From positions 5,022,001 through 5,086,000 of the forward strand of contig NZ_CP154261.1 of assembly GCF_039511225.1 (NCBI RefSeq): a stretch of 64,000 nt of DNA, read 5' to 3'. The stretch is from Sphingobacterium multivorum. Its GTDB lineage: Bacteria > Bacteroidota > Bacteroidia > Sphingobacteriales > Sphingobacteriaceae. Below the pieces are notes generated by a model. It did not search any database. It saw nothing but the letters and a program-made list of their open reading frames with translations, and was not told the origin of the DNA. Made by a program: the position numbers and the translations under genes. Position 1 is the first letter of the stretch, and each line of letters begins with the position of its first letter. Below, one piece after another: positions 43,392-51,087 of this stretch.

Positions 43392-45515
43392 ATGGCAAGA
43401 GATTTAAAATTCACTAGAAATATCGGTATCGCTGCTCACATCGATGCTGGTAAAACTACAACAACTGAGCGTATCCTTTATTACTCAGGTGTAAACCACA
43501 AAATTGGTGAAGTTCACGAAGGTGCTTCTACAATGGACTGGATGGAGCAAGAAGCTGAGCGTGGTATCACAATCACTTCTGCTGCTACAACCGTATTTTG
43601 GAACTACCGTAACAACAAATACCAAGTAAACGTAATCGATACTCCTGGACACGTGGATTTCACGGTTGAGGTAAACCGTTCGTTACGTGTACTAGACGGA
43701 TTAGTTTTCTTATTCTCTGCGGTTGATGGTGTTGAGCCTCAATCTGAAACAAACTGGCGTTTAGCTGACGGTTACAAAGTACCTCGTATTGGTTTCGTAA
43801 ATAAAATGGACCGTTCAGGAGCTGACTTCTTGAAAGTTGTAAAACAAGTAAAAGACATGTTAGGTTCTGATGCTGTAGCTTTACAATTACCTATCGGTGC
43901 TGAAGATACATTCAAAGGTGTGGTTGACTTGATCAACAACCGTGGTATCGTTTGGAACGAGCATGATAAAGGGATGACCTTCACTGAAGTGCCTATTCCT
44001 GATGATATGTTGGATGAGGTTGCTGAATACCGTGAGAAATTATTGGAAGCAGTAGCTGGTTACGATGAGTCTTTGATGGAGAAATTCTTCGAAGATCCAG
44101 ATTCATTGACTGAGCGCGAAATCTTAAATGCATTACGTGCTGCTGTATTGGATAACTCCATCGTTCCTATGGTTTGTGGTTCATCTTTCAAAAACAAAGG
44201 TGTTCAAACCATGTTAGACCTAGTAATGGAATTATTGCCTTCACCTCTAGATGTAGAGGCTGTAAAAGGTACTAACCCTGATACTGGTGAAGAAATCGAG
44301 CGTAAACCATCTGTTAGCGAGCCTTTCGCAGCTTTAGGTTTTAAAATTGCGACAGACCCATTCGTAGGTCGTTTATGTTTCATCCGTGCTTACTCTGGTA
44401 AATTAGATGCAGGTTCTTATGTATTGAACACACGTTCAGGAAACAAAGAGCGTATCTCTCGTATCTTCCAAATGCACGCGAACAAACAAAACCCTATCCC
44501 TTTCATCGAGGCTGGTGATATCGGTGCTGTTGTTGGTTTCAAAGACATCAAAACTGGTGACACACTTTGTGACGAAAAAGCGCCTATCGTATTAGAGTCC
44601 ATGACTTTCCCTGAGCCAGTAATTGGTTTAGCGATTGAGCCTAAAACTCAAGCTGACGTGGATAGATTAGGTATTGGTCTTGGTAAATTGGCTGAAGAGG
44701 ATCCTACATTCGTTGTTAAATCTGATGAAGAGACTGGTCAAACTGTTATCTCAGGTATGGGTGAGCTTCACCTTGAAATCCTAATCGACCGTTTGAAACG
44801 CGAATTCAAAGTTGAGGTTAACCAAGGTGCGCCACAAGTAGCATACAAAGAGTCTATCAATGGTTCTACTGAGCACCGTGAGGTATACAAAAAACAATCA
44901 GGTGGTCGTGGTAAATTCGCGGATATCAAAGTTGTTATCTCTCCTATCGATGCTGATTACGATACAACAAAATCTGCTCTTCAATTCGTAAACGAAATTG
45001 TGGGTGGTGCTATTCCGAAAGAATACATTCCTTCAGTTCAAAAAGGATTTGAGGCATCATTAAATAATGGTGTATTGGCTGGTTATCCGCTTTCAGGAAT
45101 GAAAGTTCGTTTGATCGACGGTTCATTCCACGCAGTCGATTCAGATTCGTTATCTTTCGAATTGGCAGCTAAAATGGCATACCGTGAAGCATTACCAAAA
45201 TGTTCTCCAGTATTAATGGAGCCAATCATGAAAGTAGAAGTGTTGACTCCAGAAGAAAACATGGGTGATGTAATGGGTGACTTAAACCGTCGTCGTGGTC
45301 AAATGCAAGGTTTGGATTCACGTAACGGTGCACAAGTAATCAAAGCATTGGTTCCACTTTCTGAGATGTTCGGTTACGTAACGCAATTACGTACAATCAC
45401 TTCAGGCCGTGCAACGTCTACAATGGAATTTGATCACTATGCTGAAGCTCCTCGTAACGTTGCTGATGAGGTGATTGCAAAATCAAAAGGTAAAATCAAA
45501 GGTTCTGTAGAATAA
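43392..45515 (+). CDS. fusA: Elongation factor G
   Basis: 707 residues from the ATG at 43392 (MARDLKFTRNIGIAAH), the conserved EF-G start; an in-frame ATG 27 bases upstream lies inside a 14-base palindrome and would add nine residues. GTPase motifs AHIDAGKTTTTERI (G1), DTPGHVDF (G3) and NKMDRSG (G4) are seen, followed by the domain II-V sequence ending in RATSTMEFDHYAEAP. It drives translocation on the ribosome. Highly expressed codon pattern. Flanked by structured spacers on both sides. Confidence 0.97.
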   Translation: MARDLKFTRNIGIAAHIDAGKTTTTERILYYSGVNHKIGEVHEGASTMDWMEQEAERGITITSAATTVFWNYRNNKYQVNVIDTPGHVDFTVEVNRSLRVLDGLVFLFSAVDGVEPQSETNWRLADGYKVPRIGFVNKMDRSGADFLKVVKQVKDMLGSDAVALQLPIGAEDTFKGVVDLINNRGIVWNEHDKGMTFTEVPIPDDMLDEVAEYREKLLEAVAGYDESLMEKFFEDPDSLTEREILNALRAAVLDNSIVPMVCGSSFKNKGVQTMLDLVMELLPSPLDVEAVKGTNPDTGEEIERKPSVSEPFAALGFKIATDPFVGRLCFIRAYSGKLDAGSYVLNTRSGNKERISRIFQMHANKQNPIPFIEAGDIGAVVGFKDIKTGDTLCDEKAPIVLESMTFPEPVIGLAIEPKTQADVDRLGIGLGKLAEEDPTFVVKSDEETGQTVISGMGELHLEILIDRLKREFKVEVNQGAPQVAYKESINGSTEHREVYKKQSGGRGKFADIKVVISPIDADYDTTKSALQFVNEIVGGAIPKEYIPSVQKGFEASLNNGVLAGYPLSGMKVRLIDGSFHAVDSDSLSFELAAKMAYREALPKCSPVLMEPIMKVEVLTPEENMGDVMGDLNRRRGQMQGLDSRNGAQVIKALVPLSEMFGYVTQLRTITSGRATSTMEFDHYAEAPRNVADEVIAKSKGKIKGSVE

Positions 45516-45536
45516 TATAGAACTCAAAAATAAACC

Positions 45537-45577
45537 GACCGCTGGTTGTTAATAGCTCTAATCAGCGGTCATTTTTA
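45537..45577 (+). terminator. Hairpin between fusA and rpsJ, possible terminator or attenuator
   Basis: GACCGCTG (45537-45544) with CAGCGGTC (45563-45570), extended by GTT/AAT with one G-U pair, followed by ATTTTTAAAT. The stem is moderate and rpsJ begins about 20 bases later, so partial termination is possible. Confidence 0.6.
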
Positions 45578-45593
45578 AATAATATCATATACT

Positions 45594-45899
45594 ATGAGCC
45601 AAAGAATCAGAATTAAATTGAAATCTTACGATTACAATTTGGTTGACAAATCAGCTGAAAAAATCGTAAAAACAGTAAAACCTACAGGTGCAGTTGTTAG
45701 TGGTCCTATTCCATTGCCTACTGAGAAAAAAATCTACACGGTATTACGTTCACCACACGTTAACAAAAAAGCACGTGAGCAATTCCAATTATGTGCTTAC
45801 AAAAGATTGTTGGATATCTATTCATCAAACGCTAAAACTGTTGACGCATTGATGAAACTTGAATTACCTTCAGGTGTTGAAGTAGAAATCAAAGTGTGA
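45594..45899 (+). CDS. rpsJ: Ribosomal protein uS10
   Basis: 101 residues, normal length; 30S subunit component and NusG/NusE antitermination partner. MSQRIRIKLKSYDYNLVDKSAEKIV, GPIPLPTEKKIYTVLRSPHVNKKAREQFQ and LELPSGVEVEIKV are uS10 blocks. Separated from fusA by 78 bases with a hairpin and followed directly by a terminator; the rplC-rplD genes that normally come after rpsJ are not here. Confidence 0.97.
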   Translation: MSQRIRIKLKSYDYNLVDKSAEKIVKTVKPTGAVVSGPIPLPTEKKIYTVLRSPHVNKKAREQFQLCAYKRLLDIYSSNAKTVDALMKLELPSGVEVEIKV

Positions 45900-45917
45900 T
45901 AGATTTCAATCACTGAA

Positions 45918-45956
45918 AAAAAGAAGGGGCCTTTCGCAAGAAAAGCCCCTTTTTAT
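45918..45956 (+). terminator. Terminator of rpsJ
   Basis: AAGGGGC and GCCCCTT stem with A run on the left and T run on the right; it may serve in both directions. Confidence 0.88.
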
Positions 45957-45970
45957 ATTTTAGCCCCAGA

Positions 45971-46441
45971 TTATAGCTGATAACCGATTCCAATTGAAAA
46001 AACGCGATTCTAGCAGAACTATCCTCGGCTCCTTTTACTATATTCGTCAATCCTAAACCGTACCCACCATTAATCAAGAAACCGTTTGTCAGTTTGAATC
46101 CTGCTAAAAAGTTTAAACCAGCATCAAAGGTTTTAAGACCAGCATCGTTAAAACTACCACTATCGCTCTCATTACTTCGAGTAGCTTTAGCATGTATACC
46201 AACACCAGCATAAGGACCTGCCCCTAAGAAAACACTACCAGAATTACCCGTTGGTATGCTGTATACAAAATTGACCGGAACTTCAATATACATCAACTGA
46301 CTTTTTGAGTCTTCTATTCCTAAACTGCCACCAGTTACCTCCGCCAAGTCCTTGACGTTAATTTTATTTCCTTTCCCTTGTAAAGAACCCCCAGGTTGGA
46401 TACTTAAATTGTATTAAATAACCCAGCATATTTTGACAACA
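45971..46441 (-). pseudogene. Decayed outer-membrane beta-barrel gene, paralogue of the gene at 47918-48547
   Basis: A barrel-type outer-membrane protein remnant. Blocks such as PVNFVYSIPTG, GAGPYAGVGI, NFLAGFKLTNGFLINGGYGLGLTN match PVNLVAKLPTG, GAGPYVGFAL, NFLAGYQLTNGFQINAGYGLGLTN of the downstream paralogue. Near the 3' end the frame runs on as ARIAFFQLES, but one frame over the same DNA reads NRVFSIGIGYQL followed by a stop (45971), matching the paralogue's NRVWSVGIGFGL; a single-base deletion near 46010-46016 explains this. Upstream, the frame is stopped around 46405 just before SIQPGGSLQGKG, and GYL in another frame seems to continue it. No intact signal peptide was found. Two independent lesions make it a pseudogene. 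Confidence 0.8.
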
Positions 46442-46664
46442 TAATTCAAACTGAGATCCTCAAGATGTGGAAGTCATCCTTTCGCCAAGTCGAAATCTAG
46501 AAATTTGTAGGTTACGGTATGGCCTTGTCAATGCATTCTTACTGGAATATCCGAACCTTATCCCGAAGATTTGGCCTCACTATACAATCTGAAGTTAGTT
46601 CAAATTTCAGTATTAGACTTCAAAATGATCATACCTTTCTGTTACACTTTCAATTCTAGGAAAA

Positions 46665-47801
46665 CTACGACTTCTGCTCATTTTCCTCTATAATCTTCTT
46701 TTCAAGAGGATTTAACGTACCAAATAAATCCTTATACACCTCATCTTTACTATCTTCTTCCCCTAAAAGAAAGCCCCATGGTTTAAGTTCTTTGATCCTG
46801 TCCATCACAATCTTAACGATAGCCAGAATTGGAATGGCCAGAAACATGCCCGAAATTCCCCAGATCATTTCACCAATGATGATGGAGAGCATAGCAAACA
46901 GCGAATTAACTTTAACCTTAGAACCAACAATCTTCGGCACGATAAAATTACTGTCTATCATATGCACAACAATAAGGGCTATGATCACCAAGACAACATG
47001 GGTAAAAGAGGATGTAGCAAACGTCAGAATGGCAATGATAAGCATTGAGGAGAAAATACCAACATAAGGCAGCACATTGAATACGCCAGTGATCAATGCC
47101 AAAAGCAAACTATATTTTACCCCAATCAAGGAAAGGACAATAAAGACCAAAAGGGAAACCAAGCTCATTTGGATCAGTAGGCCAATCAGATATTTTTTGA
47201 CGACATACTGAACCTGTTGAACGACGTCCAGAACAATAGGCCGGTCCTCTACGCGGTTGACAAATAAAAGAAACTTGACAATATGTCCCCTATATATTAG
47301 TAGGAAGAATGTGTAAAGAAAGGTAAAGACAAACAGAATAAACATCGATGAAAGGGAAACCAATGCAGTTCCTAAAAACAAAGTTCCCGAATCAACGGAT
47401 TTTGAGGCTGTTTTATTGATAAAATCAATCTGATCTTTATGCTGAATTCCGAACTGTTGGCTCACCCAGGTCTGTAAATTGCCCACACCGTCCATAATCT
47501 GTTGCTTAAAGGCCGGGAAATCCTCCTTAAGAAGCGTAAGCTGAGAAGCCAATAGAAAAAGCCCATAACCTAGCACACCGAAAAATAAAATAACACTTAT
47601 GATACCGGCAAGTGTCCTTGGAAACCGCAGCTTCCGCTCCAAAAAATTACTGAGCGGAATCAGCAACAACGAAAACAACAGGCCCAAAATCATGGGAATA
47701 AGTATGGTATCACCTATTTTAGCCAAATACCCCAATAAAAGGATACTGATGAGTACGCAGGCCAACTTAACATAAAAGGGTAAAGGGAGAAATCTTTTCA
47801 T
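46665..47801 (-). CDS. AI-2E family transporter (PF01594-type membrane permease)
   Basis: 378 residues with about eight hydrophobic segments. The family features are the early GLLFSLLLIPLSNFLERK, the long central helical region around WVSQQFGIQHKDQ, and the late block GVFNVLPYVGIFSSML followed by the polar-hydrophobic HMIDSNFIVPKIVGSKVKVNSLFAMLSIIIGE and MFLAIPILAIVKIVMDR. Family members were named after E. coli TqsA (AI-2 exporter) but many are Na+/H+ antiporters or have unknown cargo, so 'AI-2' should not be read as a demonstrated substrate. Situated between the pseudogene and the intact paralogue, same strand. Confidence 0.9.
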   Translation of the reverse strand: MKRFLPLPFYVKLACVLISILLLGYLAKIGDTILIPMILGLLFSLLLIPLSNFLERKLRFPRTLAGIISVILFFGVLGYGLFLLASQLTLLKEDFPAFKQQIMDGVGNLQTWVSQQFGIQHKDQIDFINKTASKSVDSGTLFLGTALVSLSSMFILFVFTFLYTFFLLIYRGHIVKFLLFVNRVEDRPIVLDVVQQVQYVVKKYLIGLLIQMSLVSLLVFIVLSLIGVKYSLLLALITGVFNVLPYVGIFSSMLIIAILTFATSSFTHVVLVIIALIVVHMIDSNFIVPKIVGSKVKVNSLFAMLSIIIGEMIWGISGMFLAIPILAIVKIVMDRIKELKPWGFLLGEEDSKDEVYKDLFGTLNPLEKKIIEENEQKS

Positions 47802-47856
47802 GCAGCAATCTTTTGAATAAAAATAACAATTTCGGACGACTTAAGTTTAATGCAAT

Positions 47857-47885
47857 AAAAAAGTCCCCACAAATGCAGGGACTCT
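47857..47885 (-). terminator. Terminator of the intact barrel gene
   Basis: On the minus strand GAGTCCC and GGGACT with a T run (TTTTTT). Confidence 0.8.
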
Positions 47886-47917
47886 TTCCTCATAATAAGT
47901 TTAAGTACTTATATTTC

Positions 47918-48547
47918 TTATAGTCCGAAGCCGATGCCTACAGACCAAACACGGTTTTTGATCGAACCGCTGTTAGGTGCTAAGTTGGTTAAACCTAAAC
48001 CATAACCAGCATTGATCTGAAAACCATTCGTTAATTGATAACCTGCAAGGAAGTTAACGCCGAAATCCGTACGTTTTAAATCCTTTCCAGAGCCACTACC
48101 AAACTCCACATCCCATTCACTTTTTGCGCTGGAGTTATTTGAGCTTGCTTCAAATTTATTCTTACCACTAAGCGCAAATCCAACATAAGGTCCAGCTCCG
48201 ATAAAGAAATTACCTGATCCACCCGTAGGCAATTTAGCCACTAAGTTAACAGGGATATCCAAAGACATTATACTCTGCTTTAACTCACCTGTCGCACTAT
48301 TGACTGTTGCGGAATATTTTCCACCTTTATTCTGTAATGACAATCCAGGTTGGATGGAAAAGTTTGGAGAAATAGGAGCATCCAAATAACCTGTTACAAA
48401 AAATCCTGTATTGGATTCAGAACTTCCATTTTCAAATGAATATTTAGGAATGTTTACACCCGCACGTAGTCCGTATCCCAATCCACCTTGTGCAAAAGCT
48501 CCTAATGAACCAAATAAAATTGCTGCAGATAATAATAGTTTTTTCAT
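47918..48547 (-). CDS. Outer-membrane beta-barrel protein (porin-family, intact paralogue)
   Basis: 209 residues. Signal peptide MKKLLLSAAILFGSLGAFAQ, then alternating short strands typical of small Bacteroidota barrels (OmpW/PorT-like 'outer membrane protein beta-barrel domain'): GGLGYGLRAGVNIP, TGFFVTGYLDAPISPNFSIQPGLSL, PVNLVAKLPTG, FIGAGPYVGFAL, FGVNFLAGYQLTNGFQINAGYGLGLTN and the closing strand ending GIGFGL. Length and Phe/Leu terminal fit an 8-strand barrel. Precise function (permeability, adhesion or surface structure) cannot be assigned. It provides the reference for the frameshift in the upstream copy. Confidence 0.85.
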   Translation of the reverse strand: MKKLLLSAAILFGSLGAFAQGGLGYGLRAGVNIPKYSFENGSSESNTGFFVTGYLDAPISPNFSIQPGLSLQNKGGKYSATVNSATGELKQSIMSLDIPVNLVAKLPTGGSGNFFIGAGPYVGFALSGKNKFEASSNNSSAKSEWDVEFGSGSGKDLKRTDFGVNFLAGYQLTNGFQINAGYGLGLTNLAPNSGSIKNRVWSVGIGFGL

Positions 48548-48996
48548 GTTTCCTAATTTAATTTACTTTCTTCTTTTATCACTTCATCTCATAATTTCCT
48601 GTATGAGATTTATTACATTCCCATTTGCAATATCTATTCCAAAATCCATAAATCATTAATTGCCAAAGTAAAACACGATAAAAATCTGACGGCAGACCAT
48701 TGGACATTGTCCAATAAAAGATACAGTAAATGGAGTTCATCTACGCTACGGCCTCATCAGCAAAGATTTAAAGGAGCTGATGTCTTCCGAAATATCTCAT
48801 CACAAAATAAGCTCATTTTCCAATGTCGAAAACTACACAATACATCCGTGCTGGAAATTCCCAAAGGATCTGTCAATGTAAAATACCAGCTTGGTTTTCA
48901 GTCGGATGCTTAAAAACGAAAAAGTTTTATCATAAAGATTTTTTAATTCCAATTATAAGTTTTATTTTTGCAGACCTTCAAAAGGAAAAAAAATAG
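48548..48996. other. Intergenic region between the barrel gene and tRNA-Cys
   Basis: 449 bases. The left part is the leader of the barrel gene (a promoter-like TTACTTTG is on the minus strand); the right end carries the tRNA-Cys promoter. An open frame from a TTG at 48707 to 48913 has no recognisable features and I do not call it. Confidence 0.55.
48963..48970 (+). promoter_or_regulatory. -7 promoter box (TATTTTTG) of tRNA-Cys
   Basis: TAnnTTTG match 26 bases before the tRNA 5' end. Confidence 0.6.
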
Positions 48997-49067
48997 GGTC
49001 GGATGGCCGAGTGGCTAGGCTGAGGTCTGCAAAACCTCCTACAGCGGTTCGAATCCGCTTCCGACCT
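48997..49067 (+). tRNA. tRNA-Cys (anticodon GCA)
   Basis: Acceptor arms GGTCGGA and TCCGACC, T arm GCGGTTCGAATCCGC, anticodon stem GAGGT/ACCTC with loop CTGCAAA giving anticodon GCA at 49029-49031. All arms fold without mismatch in the canonical stems I checked. Confidence 0.95.
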
Positions 49068-49100
49068 CGTTTTATTTTAAACAATAAAAATATTATCAAA

Positions 49101-49280
49101 ATGGGAGTTACACGTTTAAAAAGAAAAGATAGAAGAAATAAAACTGTTTCACGTGTTGAAGTTCAGTTTTTGAAATTAGGAACTAACGTTGAGTTAGGTT
49201 CTAGATCAAAAATGAAAGCTAGCAACCAAATCGTTAAAAACGATGCTATCTTAAATCAATTAGCTTCAGAAGCTAAATAG
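49101..49280 (+). CDS. Small conserved-looking basic protein of unknown function
   Basis: 59 residues, very basic (LKRKDRRNKTVSRVEVQ, RSKMKASNQIVKN), composition similar to small ribosomal proteins or RNA-binding proteins. It begins 33 bases after tRNA-Cys and ends at a strong terminator, so it is probably cotranscribed with the tRNA. Not a known ribosomal protein to my reading (not bS21, bL34, bL36 or bL33). Its short length, strong basic charge and lack of nearby alternatives make coding plausible. Confidence 0.65.
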   Translation: MGVTRLKRKDRRNKTVSRVEVQFLKLGTNVELGSRSKMKASNQIVKNDAILNQLASEAK

Positions 49281-49295
49281 TAAGAAGAATTTAAT

Positions 49296-49326
49296 AGCCT
49301 TTAAAGTACTACTTTAAAGGCTTTTT
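49296..49326 (+). terminator. Terminator after tRNA-Cys and small ORF
   Basis: Perfect 12-bp stem AGCCTTTAAAGT / ACTTTAAAGGCT, 3-base loop, then TTTTTAA. The cutC stop codon (49314-49316, minus strand) lies inside the right arm. Confidence 0.9.
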
Positions 49327-50060
49327 AATAGGTCCACCATTTGGTGGACTTTTTCTTTTGAGCTCATCCACTGTGCCTCATCCATTCCATTGACCTGAGT
49401 CTGGTTAAACATCATCTTTGAAACATGTAACTCTTTCGCCGAGCTATGTATTGCAACTGCACCAGTTTGTGCTAAAATATGAGCTATATTTGCTGCATCT
49501 ACACCTGCACCAGGCATAATCACAATACGCCCATCAGCTTGTTGAACCAACTGTTTGAGTAACGGAACTCCAGCTAAAGCAGAATTTTGCAGGCCAGATG
49601 TCAAAATACGGTCTATCCCCAGTTCAATAACATCTTCTAAGGCCTGAAAAGGATCTTTCACACGGTCAAAGGCTCGATGAAAGGTAACGTGCATGGGACG
49701 CGCAGCCTCCACCAATCTTAGGGTATTCACTTTATCGACTGTACCATCTGCGCTCAGAATACCGATTACAACACCATCTATTCCCAATTCTTTGCACAAC
49801 TGAATGTCTGCTATCATTTCCAAGATCTCGGTCTCTGTATACAGGAAATCACCACCACGTGGCCTGATAAGCGCATGAATACCAATACTCACCAACCCTC
49901 GCACTAGCTGCAACTGACCAAACGAAGGTGTAGTCCCTCCATTTTCCAGATTTTGACAGAACTCTACTCGTGTCGCCCCCCCTTGTTCGGCTTCAATTGC
50001 TGATGCTACGGAATTTGAACAGATCTCTAATTGGTAATTTCCAATTGCCTTTTCCTTCAT
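49314..50060 (-). CDS. cutC: CutC family protein (copper homeostasis)
   Basis: 248 residues, normal CutC length with a TIM-barrel fold. Conserved sequences: LEICSNSVASAIEAEQGGATRVEFCQNLENGGTTPS, HALIRPRGGDFLYTETE, IDGVVIGIL, MHVTFHRAFDRVKDP and ILTSG. The protein is associated with copper tolerance in E. coli, although direct copper binding by CutC has been questioned. Its 3' end lies inside the terminator of the preceding rightward unit. Monocistronic leftward unit. Confidence 0.95.
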   Translation of the reverse strand: MKEKAIGNYQLEICSNSVASAIEAEQGGATRVEFCQNLENGGTTPSFGQLQLVRGLVSIGIHALIRPRGGDFLYTETEILEMIADIQLCKELGIDGVVIGILSADGTVDKVNTLRLVEAARPMHVTFHRAFDRVKDPFQALEDVIELGIDRILTSGLQNSALAGVPLLKQLVQQADGRIVIMPGAGVDAANIAHILAQTGAVAIHSSAKELHVSKMMFNQTQVNGMDEAQWMSSKEKVHQMVDLLKSL

Positions 50061-50288
50061 TATATTATATCTTTAAGCTATTTTTCATTTACGCGAATAA
50101 CGTAAAAAAAAAGCAAATAACCTACTCTCTTCCTTTCGATAAGATCAGTACAAGGCTCTACAACGTTTATTCAGATCACGACCGAATTTTAGACCGATAA
50201 AACATTCGGCTGACCTATTTGTATATACCTTACATGCTTTTATTTAAATAACTAAAAACCAAGCGTATACATTATTAAGTAAAATATC
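50061..50288. other. Divergent intergenic region between cutC and the helical hypothetical gene
   Basis: 228 AT-rich bases; no copper-responsive motif or -7 box I can defend. Confidence 0.5.
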
Positions 50289-50708
50289 ATGGCAATTATA
50301 TCAAAAAACATGGAGACCCAAGAAAAGATCATCAGTACTTTTGAAGAGCTCCAAAAGACTATATATGACCTTAAGCACCAAATTGTTGAATTTGAATTGC
50401 TTTTTAATCAGGCTTGCAATAGACATATTGATTCCAATTTCCAAAAGGAATGGCTGCTGGACCGAATATCTTCACGTCATGATATGATTACACTTCGACA
50501 TGATGCCATGTTGCTTATCCGGGACACAGTGTCTGCGTTCCGGGATTTCGATGGTTATTTTCTAGATCTCAAACAGCTCCTCCAATCGGTCGAGTTACTT
50601 ATGCTCAACCATGCTGATGAGGAAGAATATGAAATTGCAGCTATTATCAAAAAATGGCATGAAAAATTTGCCCATGCGATTTATTTCGTTGGCGACTTGA
50701 CCTATTAA
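50289..50708 (+). CDS. All-helical hypothetical protein
   Basis: 139 residues, predicted almost entirely helical: IISTFEELQKTIYDLKHQIVEFELLFNQA, DRISSRHDMITLRHDAMLLIRDTVSAF and DLKQLLQSVELLMLNHADEEEYEIAAIIKKWHEKF. Acidic and hydrophobic repeats suggest a helical bundle that may dimerise. No signal peptide, cysteines or metal motif. I recognise no family. The downstream Smr gene has its own -7 box, so an operon is not certain. Confidence 0.7.
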   Translation: MAIISKNMETQEKIISTFEELQKTIYDLKHQIVEFELLFNQACNRHIDSNFQKEWLLDRISSRHDMITLRHDAMLLIRDTVSAFRDFDGYFLDLKQLLQSVELLMLNHADEEEYEIAAIIKKWHEKFAHAIYFVGDLTY

Positions 50709-50723
50709 GTCGCTCTTTTATTC

Positions 50724-50731
50724 TACTTTTG
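50724..50731 (+). promoter_or_regulatory. -7 promoter box (TACTTTTG) of the Smr gene
   Basis: TAnnTTTG match 22 bases before the ATG; a TTG is found 24 rather than 20 bases upstream of it. Confidence 0.5.
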
Positions 50732-50753
50732 CAGCATTGTAAAATATGGAGAA

Positions 50754-51047
50754 ATGCGCAAACCACCAGCTATCGTTGACTTACACACCGACGCCTTCCT
50801 TGAAGATTGGGAAGACTATTCACCAGAGGAGCTCTTACAGGAATCCATGGATTTTATGCGTTCTAACCTAGACGCAGCTATTTATTGGGAAATGAACGAA
50901 ATAAAGTTTATTCACGGCAAGGGAAAAGGAATGTTAAAAAAATTGGTTTTTGAAGAGTTGCAAGAGTACAAGGCTCAGGGTGCCATTGAACGATATTATA
51001 CTTCTTACCAGAATGAAGACATTGTAGTCGTTGTCATAGGGATTTAA
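50754..51047 (+). CDS. Standalone Smr domain protein
   Basis: 97 residues comprising only an Smr domain: DLHTDAFLEDWEDYSPEELL matches the DLHGx motif with a Thr/Asp variation, and the signature HGKGKGMLKKLVFEEL (HGxGxGxLR type) is clear. Smr domains are nucleases or RNA/DNA-binding modules; in Bacteroidota they usually form the C-terminus of larger proteins (MutS2, or DUF2027-plus-Smr). Here the promoter box right upstream and the start at MRKPPAIVDLHT show a genuine single-domain gene, not a truncated fusion. Possible role in mRNA or ribosome rescue is inference only. Confidence 0.85.
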   Translation: MRKPPAIVDLHTDAFLEDWEDYSPEELLQESMDFMRSNLDAAIYWEMNEIKFIHGKGKGMLKKLVFEELQEYKAQGAIERYYTSYQNEDIVVVVIGI

Positions 51048-51076
51048 AAAAGGCTACCTTTTCAGATAGCCTTCGC
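51047..51076 (-). terminator. Terminator of the DUF1080 gene
   Basis: AAGGCTA/TAGCCTT arms with the T run on the minus strand; it may act weakly rightward after the Smr gene. Confidence 0.75.
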
Positions 51077-51087
51077 ATAATGTTATG

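Noticed and set aside
48707..48913. Open frame of 68 codons starting at TTG in the region before tRNA-Cys
   Set aside because: No domain, no promoter box linked to it and no neighbouring gene on the same strand to suggest an operon; left as non-coding.
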